Source of the DNA: Burkholderiales bacterium
Lineage (GTDB): Bacteria; Pseudomonadota; Gammaproteobacteria; Burkholderiales; Burkholderiaceae_C
DNA: 64,000 nucleotides
Direction of reading: 5' to 3'
NCBI GenBank assembly: GCA_947381415.1
Contig: CANCVB010000001.1
Span: forward strand, 205,797-269,796
A model generated the notes under the pieces. That model ran no database searches, was not told the DNA's origin, and worked only from the letters and a program-made list of their open reading frames with translations. How positions within the stretch are numbered: the stretch's first letter is position 1; the number at the start of each line of letters is the position of its first letter. A program made the translations under genes and the position numbers. Positions 35,632 to 44,907 of the stretch are shown here, in pieces.

Positions 35632-36315
35632 ATGAAAACCCTTTTTTCATCTCTCGCTGTATTGCTTGCCTTGCAAGCTTGTGCCACCCAAGAGCCGGTG
35701 TTGGCAAGTTTGACACCTTCGCCCGACTTTGCACCGGTTTACCCCTTGGTCAGAGACCAAGTCGCACCCGCTACCGGTGGTATTTATGGCAATCGCCAAA
35801 GCGATGCTTGGTTTGGCCGTGGACGCAATTACCAGGTGGGTGACTTGATCACGGTAGAGCTCAATGAAGAAAGCCAAGGCACGCGCAACCAAAAAACAGA
35901 CATCAGCCGTGACTCCTCCAACACTGCATTGCCCGCGGGCACCAATGTGCTGATGGGCAATATTCACCCCATTTTGGAAGGTTTGAATTTGAATGCCGCC
36001 AAAACGGTGAGTACTGGCAAAGGCGATGCAAACCAATATGCCAAGCTGACTGGCAAAGTCACAGTCACCGTGACAGAGATTTTGGCCAACGGCAATTTGG
36101 TGGTGCGCGGTGAGAAAAAACTGGGCCTCTCAGAAGGTACCGAAGTCATTCAAGTCGCTGGCGTGATTCGCCCGCAAGACGTTGGCCCCAACGGCACAGT
36201 GAACTCATTGCGTTTGGCCAATGCCCAAATTTCCTACCGTGGTACCGGCGACTTGGCGGCTGCCAGCAAACCCGGCTGGGGTACCAGCGCCTTGTTGAAA
36301 TACTGGCCCTTTTAA
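35632..36315 (+). CDS. flgH: Flagellar L-ring lipoprotein FlgH
   Basis: 227 residues. Signal peptide MKTLFSSLAVLLALQACATQ with lipobox LQAC. FlgH hallmarks are GRGRNYQVGDLITVELNEES, TGKVTVTVTEILANGNLVVRGEKKL and the C-terminal ALLKYWPF. It forms the outer-membrane bushing around the rod. Spaced 20 bases from flgG and 19 bases from flgI. Confidence 0.97.
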   Translation: MKTLFSSLAVLLALQACATQEPVLASLTPSPDFAPVYPLVRDQVAPATGGIYGNRQSDAWFGRGRNYQVGDLITVELNEESQGTRNQKTDISRDSSNTALPAGTNVLMGNIHPILEGLNLNAAKTVSTGKGDANQYAKLTGKVTVTVTEILANGNLVVRGEKKLGLSEGTEVIQVAGVIRPQDVGPNGTVNSLRLANAQISYRGTGDLAAASKPGWGTSALLKYWPF

Positions 36316-36334
36316 TCCTCTAGGTTGAATAACG

Positions 36335-37468
36335 ATGAAACCTTCTTTAATCAAAACCTGTTTGCTGAGCTTGGCGTGTACCTTGGCCATGCCGGTGTGG
36401 GCTGACCGTGTCAAAGATTTGGTGACGGTGGCTGCACAACGACCCAACCAGTTGATTGGTTTTGGTTTGGTGGTGGGCTTACAAGGCAGTGGTGACGATG
36501 CCTCCGTGCCCTTTACCACGCAAAGCATGAAAGCCATGCTGGCACAAATGGGCGTGCGCATTGACGGCCCCATGTCAGACTTTGAACAGGTCACCTCTGC
36601 CAGCCGTATCGATATTAAAAATGCAGCGGCTGTCATGGTGACAGCCGATTTGCCTGGCTTTGCCAAGCCGGGTCAGCGTATCGACGTGAACGTGTCCGCC
36701 ATTGGCAAGGCCACCAATTTGCGTGGTGGCAACCTGATCATGACCGCCATGCGTGGTGTGGATGGTGAGATTTACGCTTTGGCCCAAGGCGCATTAACCG
36801 CCACCGGTATCGACGCATCGGCCGCGGGCTCAAAGGTCGCCATTGGTGTACCGACATCTGCGCGCATTCCTGCGGGCGCGATTGTGGAGCGTGCAGTCGA
36901 CAACCCCTTTGAAAAAGCCGAGTTCCTGGTGATGAACCTGCGTGACAACGATTTTTCGACCAGCAGCAGCATCGTCGCTGCCATCAATAAAAAATTTGGC
37001 GATGGGGTGGCACAAGCTGTTGATGGCACATCGATATCGGTACGACCTCCTCAAGACTTGAATCAAAGAGTGTCATTCATGGGACTCTTGGAGAACATCG
37101 AAGTCACACCCTCCGAGCCCAATGCCCGTGTGGTCATCAATTCACGCACCGGCACCGTGGTCATCAACCGCGCTGTGCGCGTCACTGCTGCCGCCGTTTC
37201 GCACGGCACGATTTCAGTGGCTGTCACAGCCACCAACGAGGTGTCACAGCCTAATCCGCTGTCACAAGGCCAAACGCGTGACGTGCAAAACGCCGACATC
37301 GCTGTCAATGAGCCTAAGAACCCGATGTTCTTGTTCAAGCCTGGCGTTGATTTGCGTGAAATTGTGGATGCGGTTAACCAAGTTGGTGCCAGCCCCTCGT
37401 CTTTGATCGCCATTTTGGAAGCTTTACGCAGCTCTGGCAGCTTGCGTGCCGAGCTCATCATCATCTAA
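36335..37468 (+). CDS. flgI: Flagellar P-ring protein FlgI
   Basis: 377 residues with a Sec signal peptide ending near MPVWADR. Family sequences are RVKDLVTVAAQRPNQLIGFG, VVGLQGSGDDASVPFTTQSM, FAKPGQRIDVNVSAIGKATN and VNQVGASPSSLIAILEALRSSGSL at the C-terminus. It forms the periplasmic ring at peptidoglycan level, assembled with FlgA. Confidence 0.97.
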   Translation: MKPSLIKTCLLSLACTLAMPVWADRVKDLVTVAAQRPNQLIGFGLVVGLQGSGDDASVPFTTQSMKAMLAQMGVRIDGPMSDFEQVTSASRIDIKNAAAVMVTADLPGFAKPGQRIDVNVSAIGKATNLRGGNLIMTAMRGVDGEIYALAQGALTATGIDASAAGSKVAIGVPTSARIPAGAIVERAVDNPFEKAEFLVMNLRDNDFSTSSSIVAAINKKFGDGVAQAVDGTSISVRPPQDLNQRVSFMGLLENIEVTPSEPNARVVINSRTGTVVINRAVRVTAAAVSHGTISVAVTATNEVSQPNPLSQGQTRDVQNADIAVNEPKNPMFLFKPGVDLREIVDAVNQVGASPSSLIAILEALRSSGSLRAELIII

Positions 37469-37485
37469 ACCGACGCGCATACCCC

Positions 37486-37995
37486 ATGAGCGATACCACC
37501 CACATCAACAGCGCCAAGTCGTATAACGACTTCACGGCCTTGGGCGAACTGCGCGGCAAAGCGCAGCGCAGTGATGCAGGTGCCATGCGCGAGTCGGCCG
37601 AGCAGTTCGAGGCCTTGTTCATTCAAATGATGCTCAAGTCCATGCGTGAAGCGTCCAGCGCCATGAAAAGCGATTTGTTGCACAACAATGCACAAGAGAC
37701 TTTCGAAGGCATGTACGACAAAGAAATTTCCATGCAAATGGCCAAGCGCAATGCGTTGGGCTTTTCGGATGTGGTGGTTAAAAACCTGAGCCAGCAAAAG
37801 TCTGTGCCCAGCACCTCAGAGTTACTGCAACTGCGCCAAACCTCAACCATCCAAAACGGCATGCCCTTGAATGCGCCTGTGTTGCCCATGTCATTGGCCA
37901 ACAAAGCGCAAGCAGGCATGGTTTTGCAGAAAAACACCTTGAAACCTTTGCCGCTGACACCGTCTTTGCCTTTGAGCCTGGGGAATGAGCCATGA
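37486..37995 (+). CDS. flgJ: Short FlgJ, rod-cap domain only
   Basis: 169 residues. Only the N-terminal rod-scaffold domain is present (SAEQFEALFIQMMLKSMREA, MYDKEISMQMAKRNALGFSD). The glucosaminidase/muramidase half found in enteric FlgJ (about 313 residues) is missing and is replaced by a Pro/Leu-rich tail. Wall-hydrolysing activity for rod passage must come from another protein; the LysM/transglycosylase-like product encoded at 26801-27943 is the obvious candidate. The stop overlaps the flgK start by ATGA. Confidence 0.92.
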   Translation: MSDTTHINSAKSYNDFTALGELRGKAQRSDAGAMRESAEQFEALFIQMMLKSMREASSAMKSDLLHNNAQETFEGMYDKEISMQMAKRNALGFSDVVVKNLSQQKSVPSTSELLQLRQTSTIQNGMPLNAPVLPMSLANKAQAGMVLQKNTLKPLPLTPSLPLSLGNEP

Positions 37996-40900
37996 GTGAC
38001 TTGCTAGGTATCAGCAGTACCGCCGTCGCTGCCTATCAGCGGGCTTTGGGCACGGTCAGCAACAACATTGCCAACGTCAGCACCGAGGGCTATTCACGCC
38101 AAACATCAACCCTGCAACAAAGTGCGCCTTCCAAGCAGGCCAATATGTATTTGGGCACCGGTGTGTTGTTCACATCGGTGAAAAGAGCTTTTGACACCTT
38201 TGCAGAATCGAATCTTCGCAACAGCAACTCTGACTTAGCGACCCAAACCCCGATGGTGGAGTACACCCAAAGGGTGATGGACATCATGGGCGACAAAAGC
38301 GTGGGCTTGAGCTCTGCGCTGGATTCCTTTTTTGAATCTGCGCGCAGTTTGTCGGTAGACCCTGCCTCTGGAGTGATGCGTACCAGTTTTTTGCGCTCTA
38401 CCGAGGGCGTGGGTTCGCGTTTTGCGGAGTTGTCGGGTCAGTTGAATTTGGTCTCCGCTGAGATGCGCCAAGCACTAGAGGGTTCTGCCAGCGAACTCAA
38501 TGCCTTGACAGAGCAACTGTCATTGGTCAACCAGCAATTGACCAAAGGGACCTCGTTAGAGACCCAGCCACCAGAACTTTTGGACCGTCGCGACTTGTTG
38601 TTGCGACAAATCTCCCAGTTTTCACGCATCAAAACCGCATTCACCTCGAATGGCATTGTGTCGGTGAGTTTGGGTGCGACCATGAAGCAAAGTTTGTTGG
38701 TGGATGGCATCAAGTTTCGTCCTATTGGTATTGATCCCAATTCAAAGAGCAAACTGGACATGATGATTGACCCCTATGGCAACACCGAGCCCTTGGTGGG
38801 CGCCAGTGGCGGTACTTTTGGTGGGCTCAATACCTTTGTTTCGCAGGTGCTCGAACCCACCCAAAAAAATCTGGACTTTTTGGCACAAACCTTCGTCGAC
38901 GAAGTGAACAAGGTGCAAAAAAGTGGCATTGATGGCTATGGCAACATGGGCCAGGCCTTGCTCAAAATCGACCCGACCGCAGTCAACAAAGCCCAAGGCA
39001 TTGGTATGGCAATTTCTGACCCCATGCGGGTCGCAACGGGGTCCTTGTTTCGCGTTTCTGAAAGTAATAAAAACGCCAGCGATGTCAGAGCCAAAGTGGC
39101 TTACACGCCGCAACCAGCGCCTGCAGGCGTGAGCAATGCCCGACTGACCAACAACCCTTACACCAATAACCCTGTCCCTGTTGATGTCGGTGGGGGGCGT
39201 TTGGTTGCGCCAGTCACCACATTGTCAGCAGGCATGCAAGACCCGGTGATTTATTTGGACAACGTCAAGCCAGGGCAACAATTGCAAATGTTGACCAAAG
39301 ACGGTCGTCACCTGATTGGCAGCGATATGAGCGCTGACGAGAAATACCAATTGCTGACCAAAGAGAACGGCTTTAACGATCCCGTCACTTTCAGCGATGC
39401 CTATCTGAATAAATCAGGCCCCAATGGTTACTTGAAGACCAATGTGTTTTATGGTGCCAAGAGCACTGTGCTTGCCACCAATGATGTCTATACCCAAGAC
39501 TCGCACACCATTGAAGTTGCGCAATTTGCGGATGGTCAAAAAGACACCTTTGGCAGTTCCAATGGTGGCGCAGGCTTTGACACTCAGACCGACCCGATTG
39601 CGGACTTGTCTGGTTTGACACTTTCTTTCACCAAAGACGGTGTGCCTGGTAAACCGCTCACCATTTCTGCGGATACCCCTGAAGGCATAGTGAGTGAAAT
39701 CAATGCCCATTCATCAGCGACCGGCGTCAAAGCGGCGTTGTTGCTTGACGATAACGCCCAATACAAAATCGTTTTGACAGGCGAGAGTGGCGTGAGCAAT
39801 TCATTCAGCCTCGCTGCCGACACTGGTTTGATCAAAGATGCACAAGCACACCAAGCATCATCCGACGCCAAATTCACTTTGGATGGTGTCAATTACAACA
39901 GCAACACCAATTTGGTAGCAGGCTTGCTTCCCAGTGGGACATTGAATTTAAAGTCTTTTTATGTGCTGAACGTACAGCAATTGGCCAAGTCCATGCAAGT
40001 CAAAAGCACTGGGTTTGCTTCAGCCACAACCTGGCTAAGCCCAACCGATTTCAATTTATCCCTGACGGTGCACGGTGGCGAACCTGTCACCATACCCATC
40101 ACCGCCCACCAATCGAGTCCACAAGACATTGTGAAAGCCATCAATGACGCCAAGTCAGGGGTGACTGCGGAATTGATCAACACGCATGATGGCAGCGTCA
40201 ACCCCTACAAAATGGTGTTGACCAGCAGCGAAACCGGTGCAGCCAATACCTTTACGTTGGACGTGGACCCGGGTGGTCCGGACTTGGGTTTGAACTTTGC
40301 GAACCCCGAACAACTTGGCCAAGATGCAAAATTCACACTCAACGGAAATGCTTACACACGCTCGAGCAATTTCCAACCCAATTTGGTACAAGGTCTTCCC
40401 TTCAATTTTAAAAAGTTGGGTACCAGTACCGTCAGCAATTCTGCCAATTTCAATGGGATTGCATTTAAAAAAGGCGATCCGGTTTTAGAACCTGCGCAGC
40501 TAGAGACCGCACATATTCAGAAATTGACCGCAGGGCCTGAAGGCTTGACCGTGGTCGCCAATGGCGCCATCACCTTGAATGGCAAGCCTTTGGGTGCTTT
40601 GGAATTGGGTTCAGGCTCTTCTTTAACGCCGCAAAAGGTGGCAGCATGGTTACAAAAAGGCTTGGACGATAACAAATTGACCGACATGCAGGTCGAGGTT
40701 TTTAACCAAGTTCGCTTCAATGCCGCAACGCTGGATTTTCACAAAGCCCTGTCCATCAACGACGTCAAGATAGGCACCATCAATCTCACCTCAAAAATCG
40801 CCACTGAATACAAAGACCTGCCCAGCATGGTCAAAGCGATTCAAGCAGCCCAAGACAAGACAGGTGTGACTGCCCGCATTGCAGAAAATGGCGATTTGAT

Positions 40901-41768
40901 CTTGGAAAACACCATTGGCCATGAAGGCGAAGACATTGTCTTGGGCCCCAAGGACATCAACGGCAAGTCATCCAATATTTTCAACATGAGTTTGAGCGAT
41001 GTGAACAGCACCATCCAAGGACAGGTGCGACTCACACGAGGCTTAGGTGACCCGAGTAATTCGGATATTCGTTTGTCATTTGGCAGCAGTCCCCAAGCGG
41101 GCTCACCCTTTGACTTGAGCTTGGTAGGCTTTAGAACCGGCGCCTATATTGAGGGCAAAGTGCCCGACGATTTGCAAGTGTTTGTCACTGGCGAGGGAAA
41201 AGCCACCGTGTCAGCGAGTTTCTCTGGTCAGCCCTTAGACCCCCAGCAAAAACTTCGCGCGCAAAACCTGGTGGTGACTTTTGATGCTGCCGATCACTAC
41301 ACCATCAAAGACGGCTCAACCGGCACGGTGTTGGCAGAAAGACATTACGACAACTCGGTGGTTAACCCCGTGGTGAATTACCAAGGTTTGGCGATTCAAT
41401 TGTCGCGCGCGCCAGATGTGGGCGATGTGTTTACAGTTGACGGAAACCATGATGGTTTGGGCAATAACACCAATATGTTGGCCATGGCTGACTTGGCCAA
41501 GCAAGGCGTGGTGGGTAACAAAAGTTTTTCGGATTCATACATTGACCAGGTCAATACCATTGGTAATGCGGCCCAGCAGGCCAAGATTACCCAACAAGCC
41601 TTGACCGTGGTGAATGACCAAGCCAAGCAGTCGCGTGACAAGGTATCCGGCGTTAACTTGGATGACGAGGCAGCCGACCTGATTCGCTTCCAACAGGCCT
41701 ACCAAGCGGCGGCCAAGTCACTGCAAATTTCGGGTCAGTTGTTTGACTCGATTGTTCAAATTCGCTGA
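37992..41768 (+). CDS. flgK: Very large hook-filament junction protein FlgK (1258 residues)
   Basis: HAP1, about twice the usual length. The N-terminal D0/D1 is canonical (TVSNNIANVSTEGYSRQTST; RRDLLLRQIS near 200), as is the C-terminus (DLIRFQQAYQAAAKSLQISG, SIVQIR). Residues about 400-1100 form an inserted region. At least two, probably three, stretches resemble the FliD/flagellin IN module: near 538-645, 685-805 (SPQDIVKAINDAKSGVTAEL) and 910-990 (LPSMVKAIQAAQDKTGVTAR). They closely echo the FliD of this genome (TPQDVVNAINAANTGVKAQL). The reading frame is continuous. FlgK joins hook to filament; it is coupled to flgJ and followed by flgL. Confidence 0.93.
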   Translation: MSDLLGISSTAVAAYQRALGTVSNNIANVSTEGYSRQTSTLQQSAPSKQANMYLGTGVLFTSVKRAFDTFAESNLRNSNSDLATQTPMVEYTQRVMDIMGDKSVGLSSALDSFFESARSLSVDPASGVMRTSFLRSTEGVGSRFAELSGQLNLVSAEMRQALEGSASELNALTEQLSLVNQQLTKGTSLETQPPELLDRRDLLLRQISQFSRIKTAFTSNGIVSVSLGATMKQSLLVDGIKFRPIGIDPNSKSKLDMMIDPYGNTEPLVGASGGTFGGLNTFVSQVLEPTQKNLDFLAQTFVDEVNKVQKSGIDGYGNMGQALLKIDPTAVNKAQGIGMAISDPMRVATGSLFRVSESNKNASDVRAKVAYTPQPAPAGVSNARLTNNPYTNNPVPVDVGGGRLVAPVTTLSAGMQDPVIYLDNVKPGQQLQMLTKDGRHLIGSDMSADEKYQLLTKENGFNDPVTFSDAYLNKSGPNGYLKTNVFYGAKSTVLATNDVYTQDSHTIEVAQFADGQKDTFGSSNGGAGFDTQTDPIADLSGLTLSFTKDGVPGKPLTISADTPEGIVSEINAHSSATGVKAALLLDDNAQYKIVLTGESGVSNSFSLAADTGLIKDAQAHQASSDAKFTLDGVNYNSNTNLVAGLLPSGTLNLKSFYVLNVQQLAKSMQVKSTGFASATTWLSPTDFNLSLTVHGGEPVTIPITAHQSSPQDIVKAINDAKSGVTAELINTHDGSVNPYKMVLTSSETGAANTFTLDVDPGGPDLGLNFANPEQLGQDAKFTLNGNAYTRSSNFQPNLVQGLPFNFKKLGTSTVSNSANFNGIAFKKGDPVLEPAQLETAHIQKLTAGPEGLTVVANGAITLNGKPLGALELGSGSSLTPQKVAAWLQKGLDDNKLTDMQVEVFNQVRFNAATLDFHKALSINDVKIGTINLTSKIATEYKDLPSMVKAIQAAQDKTGVTARIAENGDLILENTIGHEGEDIVLGPKDINGKSSNIFNMSLSDVNSTIQGQVRLTRGLGDPSNSDIRLSFGSSPQAGSPFDLSLVGFRTGAYIEGKVPDDLQVFVTGEGKATVSASFSGQPLDPQQKLRAQNLVVTFDAADHYTIKDGSTGTVLAERHYDNSVVNPVVNYQGLAIQLSRAPDVGDVFTVDGNHDGLGNNTNMLAMADLAKQGVVGNKSFSDSYIDQVNTIGNAAQQAKITQQALTVVNDQAKQSRDKVSGVNLDDEAADLIRFQQAYQAAAKSLQISGQLFDSIVQIR

Positions 41769-41782
41769 AGGAGATTCAAGCC

Positions 41783-42712
41783 ATGGTGATGAAAGTTTCT
41801 ACCAGCATGTTTTTTGACAATGCCAGCAAGCAACTGGGCAATATTCAAGGCAGCTTGGCCAAAACCCAAGAGCAGTTATCCACGGGCAAGCAAATCAACA
41901 AACCCAGTGACGAGCCTGACAAGGCCTCATTGATCACGCGCTTAGAGTCAGAAATGGCCAGACAAGGCAGCTACCAAGGCAACTTGAAAGCTGTCGATAT
42001 TCGCTTGCAAGCCGAAGACACTGCCCTGAAAAATACCAGTGACGTGATGTACCGCCTTAAAGAATTGGCTGTACAAGCAGGCAACGATACCTTGAGCCCA
42101 GCGGATCGGCGCACGATTTCTTTGGAAATGGCGCAGCTCAAAGAGCAGATTTTGAGTTTGGCCAACTCCCAAGACTCCAATGGCAATTACCTGTTTGCAG
42201 GCTCTCGTGTAAGTCAAGCCCCATTTGCACAAGATGCCAAAGGGCAGTTGGTTTACCAAGGCGATCAAAGCCGAATGGTGGTGCAAGTGGGCGATAACCG
42301 ACGCATGAATTTGAACGTTCCTGGCTCGGATGTGTTTGTGCATTTGGTACGCGACGATGGCAAGGGCAACAAAGAGGGTGTGGGGTTTTTCCAAGCCCTC
42401 TCAGACATGGTGGACGCGGTGACGAAAAGCGACAGAGTCAATATTCAGCGCGGCATTCAAGAAATTGACCGCATGCAACAAGGCATCAGCGATGCCAATG
42501 CGCAAATAGGTACGGATATGAATGTGGTGGATTCACAAAACAGTGTGTTGGATGAAATCAGCTTGCGTTTGAAGACCACCTTGTCGGATGTGCAAGACCT
42601 GGACTACACCGAAGCAATCACCAAGATGAACAAAGACCAGCTGGCCTTGGAGTCTGCGCAAAGCAGTTTTGCCAAGATTTCAAAACTGAGCTTGTTCAAT
42701 TACATCAATTAA
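41783..42712 (+). CDS. flgL: Hook-filament junction protein FlgL
   Basis: 309 residues, the usual HAP3 length. N-terminal flagellin-like helices QEQLSTGKQINKPSDEPDKA; central QDSNGNYLFAGSRVSQAPFA; C-terminal EAITKMNKDQLALESAQSSF. A second in-frame ATG two codons downstream is an equivalent start. It follows flgK by 14 bases and closes the flgB-flgL operon; fliD begins a new sigma-28 unit 55 bases later. Confidence 0.95.
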   Translation: MVMKVSTSMFFDNASKQLGNIQGSLAKTQEQLSTGKQINKPSDEPDKASLITRLESEMARQGSYQGNLKAVDIRLQAEDTALKNTSDVMYRLKELAVQAGNDTLSPADRRTISLEMAQLKEQILSLANSQDSNGNYLFAGSRVSQAPFAQDAKGQLVYQGDQSRMVVQVGDNRRMNLNVPGSDVFVHLVRDDGKGNKEGVGFFQALSDMVDAVTKSDRVNIQRGIQEIDRMQQGISDANAQIGTDMNVVDSQNSVLDEISLRLKTTLSDVQDLDYTEAITKMNKDQLALESAQSSFAKISKLSLFNYIN

Positions 42713-42717
42713 CGGGC

Positions 42718-42744
42718 TCAAGTTTGTTCAAGTTGATCCGATCC
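42718..42744 (+). promoter_or_regulatory. Sigma-28 promoter for fliD
   Basis: TCAAGTTT at 42718-42725, an 11-base spacer, then TCCGATCC at 42737-42744, 24 bases before the fliD ATG. Confidence 0.7.
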
Positions 42745-42767
42745 TATTGATGACCCACTCCTAAATC

Positions 42768-44276
42768 ATGGCTACCTCCGCTGTCAATTCAACCACGACG
42801 TCCGCTGCGGGTGCGACCACGGCCGCGCAAGTGGCAGCTGCCAACAAGGCAAACGCGCAAAAAATCAAAACGTCCTTGGGTGCGGGTTCGGGTGTGGATG
42901 TCTCGTCATTGGCGCAAAATTTGGTCGATGCCGAGAAAATGCCTAAGGCTAATTCGATCAATGCCAAAATTTCGAAAAACGACGCGCGTATTTCTGGTTA
43001 TTCCGCGGTGTCCTTCGTGGTCAATGAAGTACAGACCGCTTTGGCAGCCCTGAAAGACCAGTCCAGTTTCAGCTCGGTGACTGGTGTCAGCAGCAATCCC
43101 AGTGCCTTTACAGTCACCGCTGGGGCAGCAGCAGCCACGGGCACACACGAGGTCGAGGTGCTGCAAATAGCCAAAGCCCAACGGCGTGTGAGCAATGGCG
43201 TGGCCTTGCCAAACACTTCGCTCAATGGCGGCAAAGCCATGACCCTGAATTTCACCCTCGGCGGTGTGGCCAAAACGCCCATCAGCTTGGCCGATGGAAA
43301 GGACACCCCGCAAGATGTGGTCAATGCCATCAATGCGGCCAATACAGGCGTTAAAGCGCAGCTGATCAACACGGGCGACGGTACGGCAACGCCTTACCAG
43401 ATTGTGTTGTCTGGCCCTACCGGTTCGGCAGGCGTCTTTACCATGAGCACCAACTACGGTGCGGGTACCGCCAGCCCAGGTTTGGGCTTTAATGCAGGCA
43501 ACACAGCCAACCAAAATGCCAGCGATGCGATTTTGAAGGTGGATGGTATTTCCGTCACTCGCAGCACCAACAGCATCAGTGATGTGGTGAGCGGCCTGAC
43601 CTTTGAGCTGAAAACCCCCAGCGCTGCAGCGCAGGTCAATTTGACCCGCGACACCTCTGCGATCAAAGCCAAGTTTGATGCCTTGGTCACGGCCTACAAC
43701 GATGCCAACACCATGTTTGGCGTGGTCACAGACCCCAAGTCCACCGTCGACACCTATGGCGCCACACTGGTTGGCGACTCTACGGTTCGTTCGGTTCGGC
43801 AACAAATGCGCAGCCTTTTTGTGGGCGCCTCTTCGACGCCTGGCACCAACATCAGTGCGCTGTGGCAAATGGGTGTGAAGATCGACGAAAAAGGTGTGAT
43901 GTCGGTCGACGCCACCAAGCTAGACACCGCCTTGCAAGACAATTTCAGCGATGTGGTGACAGCTTTCACCGGTAACTACAACGGCCTGAGTTCCTTCAGC
44001 ACACAAAATGCGGGCTTTGCAGGCGATGGCGTTCGAAAATTGTCAAAGCTATTGGGTGCCAATGGCCCCATGCTCAGCCAAAGCACCAATGCCGATACAC
44101 AAAACAGCAAATTCAAAGATGATTTATCCAAGCTCGACACCCGAATGGAGGCATTGCTGGCGCGTTACACCAAGCAGTTTGCAGCCATGGACAGTTTGGT
44201 CGGCAACGTCAACAGCCAGAAGACCAGTTTGAAGGCCTCCTTTGACGGCATGATGGCGTCGTATACAAATAAATAA
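42768..44276 (+). CDS. fliD: Flagellar filament cap protein FliD
   Basis: 502 residues. A Thr/Ala-rich start is followed by SGVDVSSLAQNLVDAEKMPK (FliD N-terminal domain), an IN module (DTPQDVVNAINAANTGVKAQ, then SDAILKVDGISVTRSTNSIS) and the C-terminal coiled coil (MEALLARYTKQFAAMDSLVG). FliD caps the filament and folds exported flagellin. Its IN module has close relatives inserted in FlgK. Preceded by a sigma-28 box. Confidence 0.95.
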   Translation: MATSAVNSTTTSAAGATTAAQVAAANKANAQKIKTSLGAGSGVDVSSLAQNLVDAEKMPKANSINAKISKNDARISGYSAVSFVVNEVQTALAALKDQSSFSSVTGVSSNPSAFTVTAGAAAATGTHEVEVLQIAKAQRRVSNGVALPNTSLNGGKAMTLNFTLGGVAKTPISLADGKDTPQDVVNAINAANTGVKAQLINTGDGTATPYQIVLSGPTGSAGVFTMSTNYGAGTASPGLGFNAGNTANQNASDAILKVDGISVTRSTNSISDVVSGLTFELKTPSAAAQVNLTRDTSAIKAKFDALVTAYNDANTMFGVVTDPKSTVDTYGATLVGDSTVRSVRQQMRSLFVGASSTPGTNISALWQMGVKIDEKGVMSVDATKLDTALQDNFSDVVTAFTGNYNGLSSFSTQNAGFAGDGVRKLSKLLGANGPMLSQSTNADTQNSKFKDDLSKLDTRMEALLARYTKQFAAMDSLVGNVNSQKTSLKASFDGMMASYTNK

Positions 44277-44297
44277 GCAAATAAATACCAGTTAACG

Positions 44298-44321
44298 AAT
44301 TAAAAAATACTCTTTTTAATT
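44298..44321 (+). terminator. AT-rich hairpin after fliD, possible weak terminator
   Basis: AATTAAAAA at 44298-44306 and TTTTTAATT at 44313-44321 form a perfect 9-bp but AT-only stem, followed by TATTTTCAGTTTTT. It lies between the fliD stop and the flaG promoter. Confidence 0.4.
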
Positions 44322-44338
44322 TATTTTCAGTTTTTGGC

Positions 44339-44365
44339 TCAAGTCTTTGGAATTTGGGCCGATTC
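44339..44365 (+). promoter_or_regulatory. Sigma-28 promoter for flaG (and possibly fliC)
   Basis: TCAAGTCT at 44339-44346, an 11-base spacer, then GCCGATTC at 44358-44365, 59 bases before the flaG ATG. Best sigma-28 match in the window. Confidence 0.85.
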
Positions 44366-44423
44366 GGTGTCGGTCAACCTCTTTTTTTCCCTTCGGAACG
44401 AAAGAATTTAGAAGGACACCACC

Positions 44424-44804
44424 ATGGCTAATGAAATTTCTTTGAATTCGCAGCACCAAGCTTCGCGCTTGCCCGCTGCCATGCCGTCTGCTTCATCTGC
44501 ACCGGCGGCTGTATCGATTGAAGCCGCACCCAAAGTCATGCCGATACCCAAAGCGGAGATCAACTTTGATCCCAACCGCATGCGTCAGAACCTGGATGAG
44601 GCCATCAGCAAGCTCAACGACATGATGGTGTCGGGAGGCCGTGGCTTGAACTTCTTCATGGACGAACGCTTAGGCCGCCCCATCATTTATGTGAAGAACT
44701 CGCAGACGGGTGAAGTGGTTCGCCAAATCCCCAATGAAGTGGTTGTGCGCATTGCCCACGGCATTGAAGACCTCAAAGGTTTGTTACATAACAAATCTTC
44801 TTGA
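44424..44804 (+). CDS. flaG: FlaG family flagellar protein
   Basis: 126 residues. A disordered Ala/Ser-rich N-terminal half is followed by the FlaG domain: RMRQNLDEAISKLNDMMV, LNFFMDERLGRPIIYVKNSQ, GEVVRQIPNEVVVRIAHGIE. FlaG proteins influence filament length in polar flagellates, often beside fliC and fliD, as here. GAAGGA lies nine bases before the ATG. Confidence 0.92.
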   Translation: MANEISLNSQHQASRLPAAMPSASSAPAAVSIEAAPKVMPIPKAEINFDPNRMRQNLDEAISKLNDMMVSGGRGLNFFMDERLGRPIIYVKNSQTGEVVRQIPNEVVVRIAHGIEDLKGLLHNKSS

Positions 44805-44811
44805 AATTTTC

Positions 44812-44838
44812 TAAAGTTTTTGATGAACCAGACGAATC
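44812..44838 (+). promoter_or_regulatory. Candidate sigma-28 promoter for fliC
   Basis: TAAAGTTT at 44812-44819 is a perfect -35. After 11 bases, GACGAATC at 44831-44838 is a degenerate -10. It lies 70 bases before the fliC ATG and partly inside an inverted repeat. Confidence 0.5.
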
Positions 44839-44850
44839 ATTGTTCATCAA
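44820..44850 (+). repeat. 9-bp inverted repeat in the flaG-fliC gap
   Basis: TTGATGAAC at 44820-44828 and GTTCATCAA at 44842-44850 are perfect arms around a 13-base loop that contains the candidate fliC -10. Either an operator over the promoter or a leader hairpin in a flaG-fliC read-through RNA. Confidence 0.55.
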
Positions 44851-44907
44851 GAAATCAATCTTGACTTTTTTGTAAACCTCATTTTTGGACTATCAAGGAG
44901 AAACACC

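Noticed and set aside
29704..41768. FlgE and FlgK lengths as signs of gene fusion, frameshift or assembly error
   Set aside because: Both frames are continuous, both ends of each protein are canonical and the neighbours are in normal order. Internal modules explain the length.
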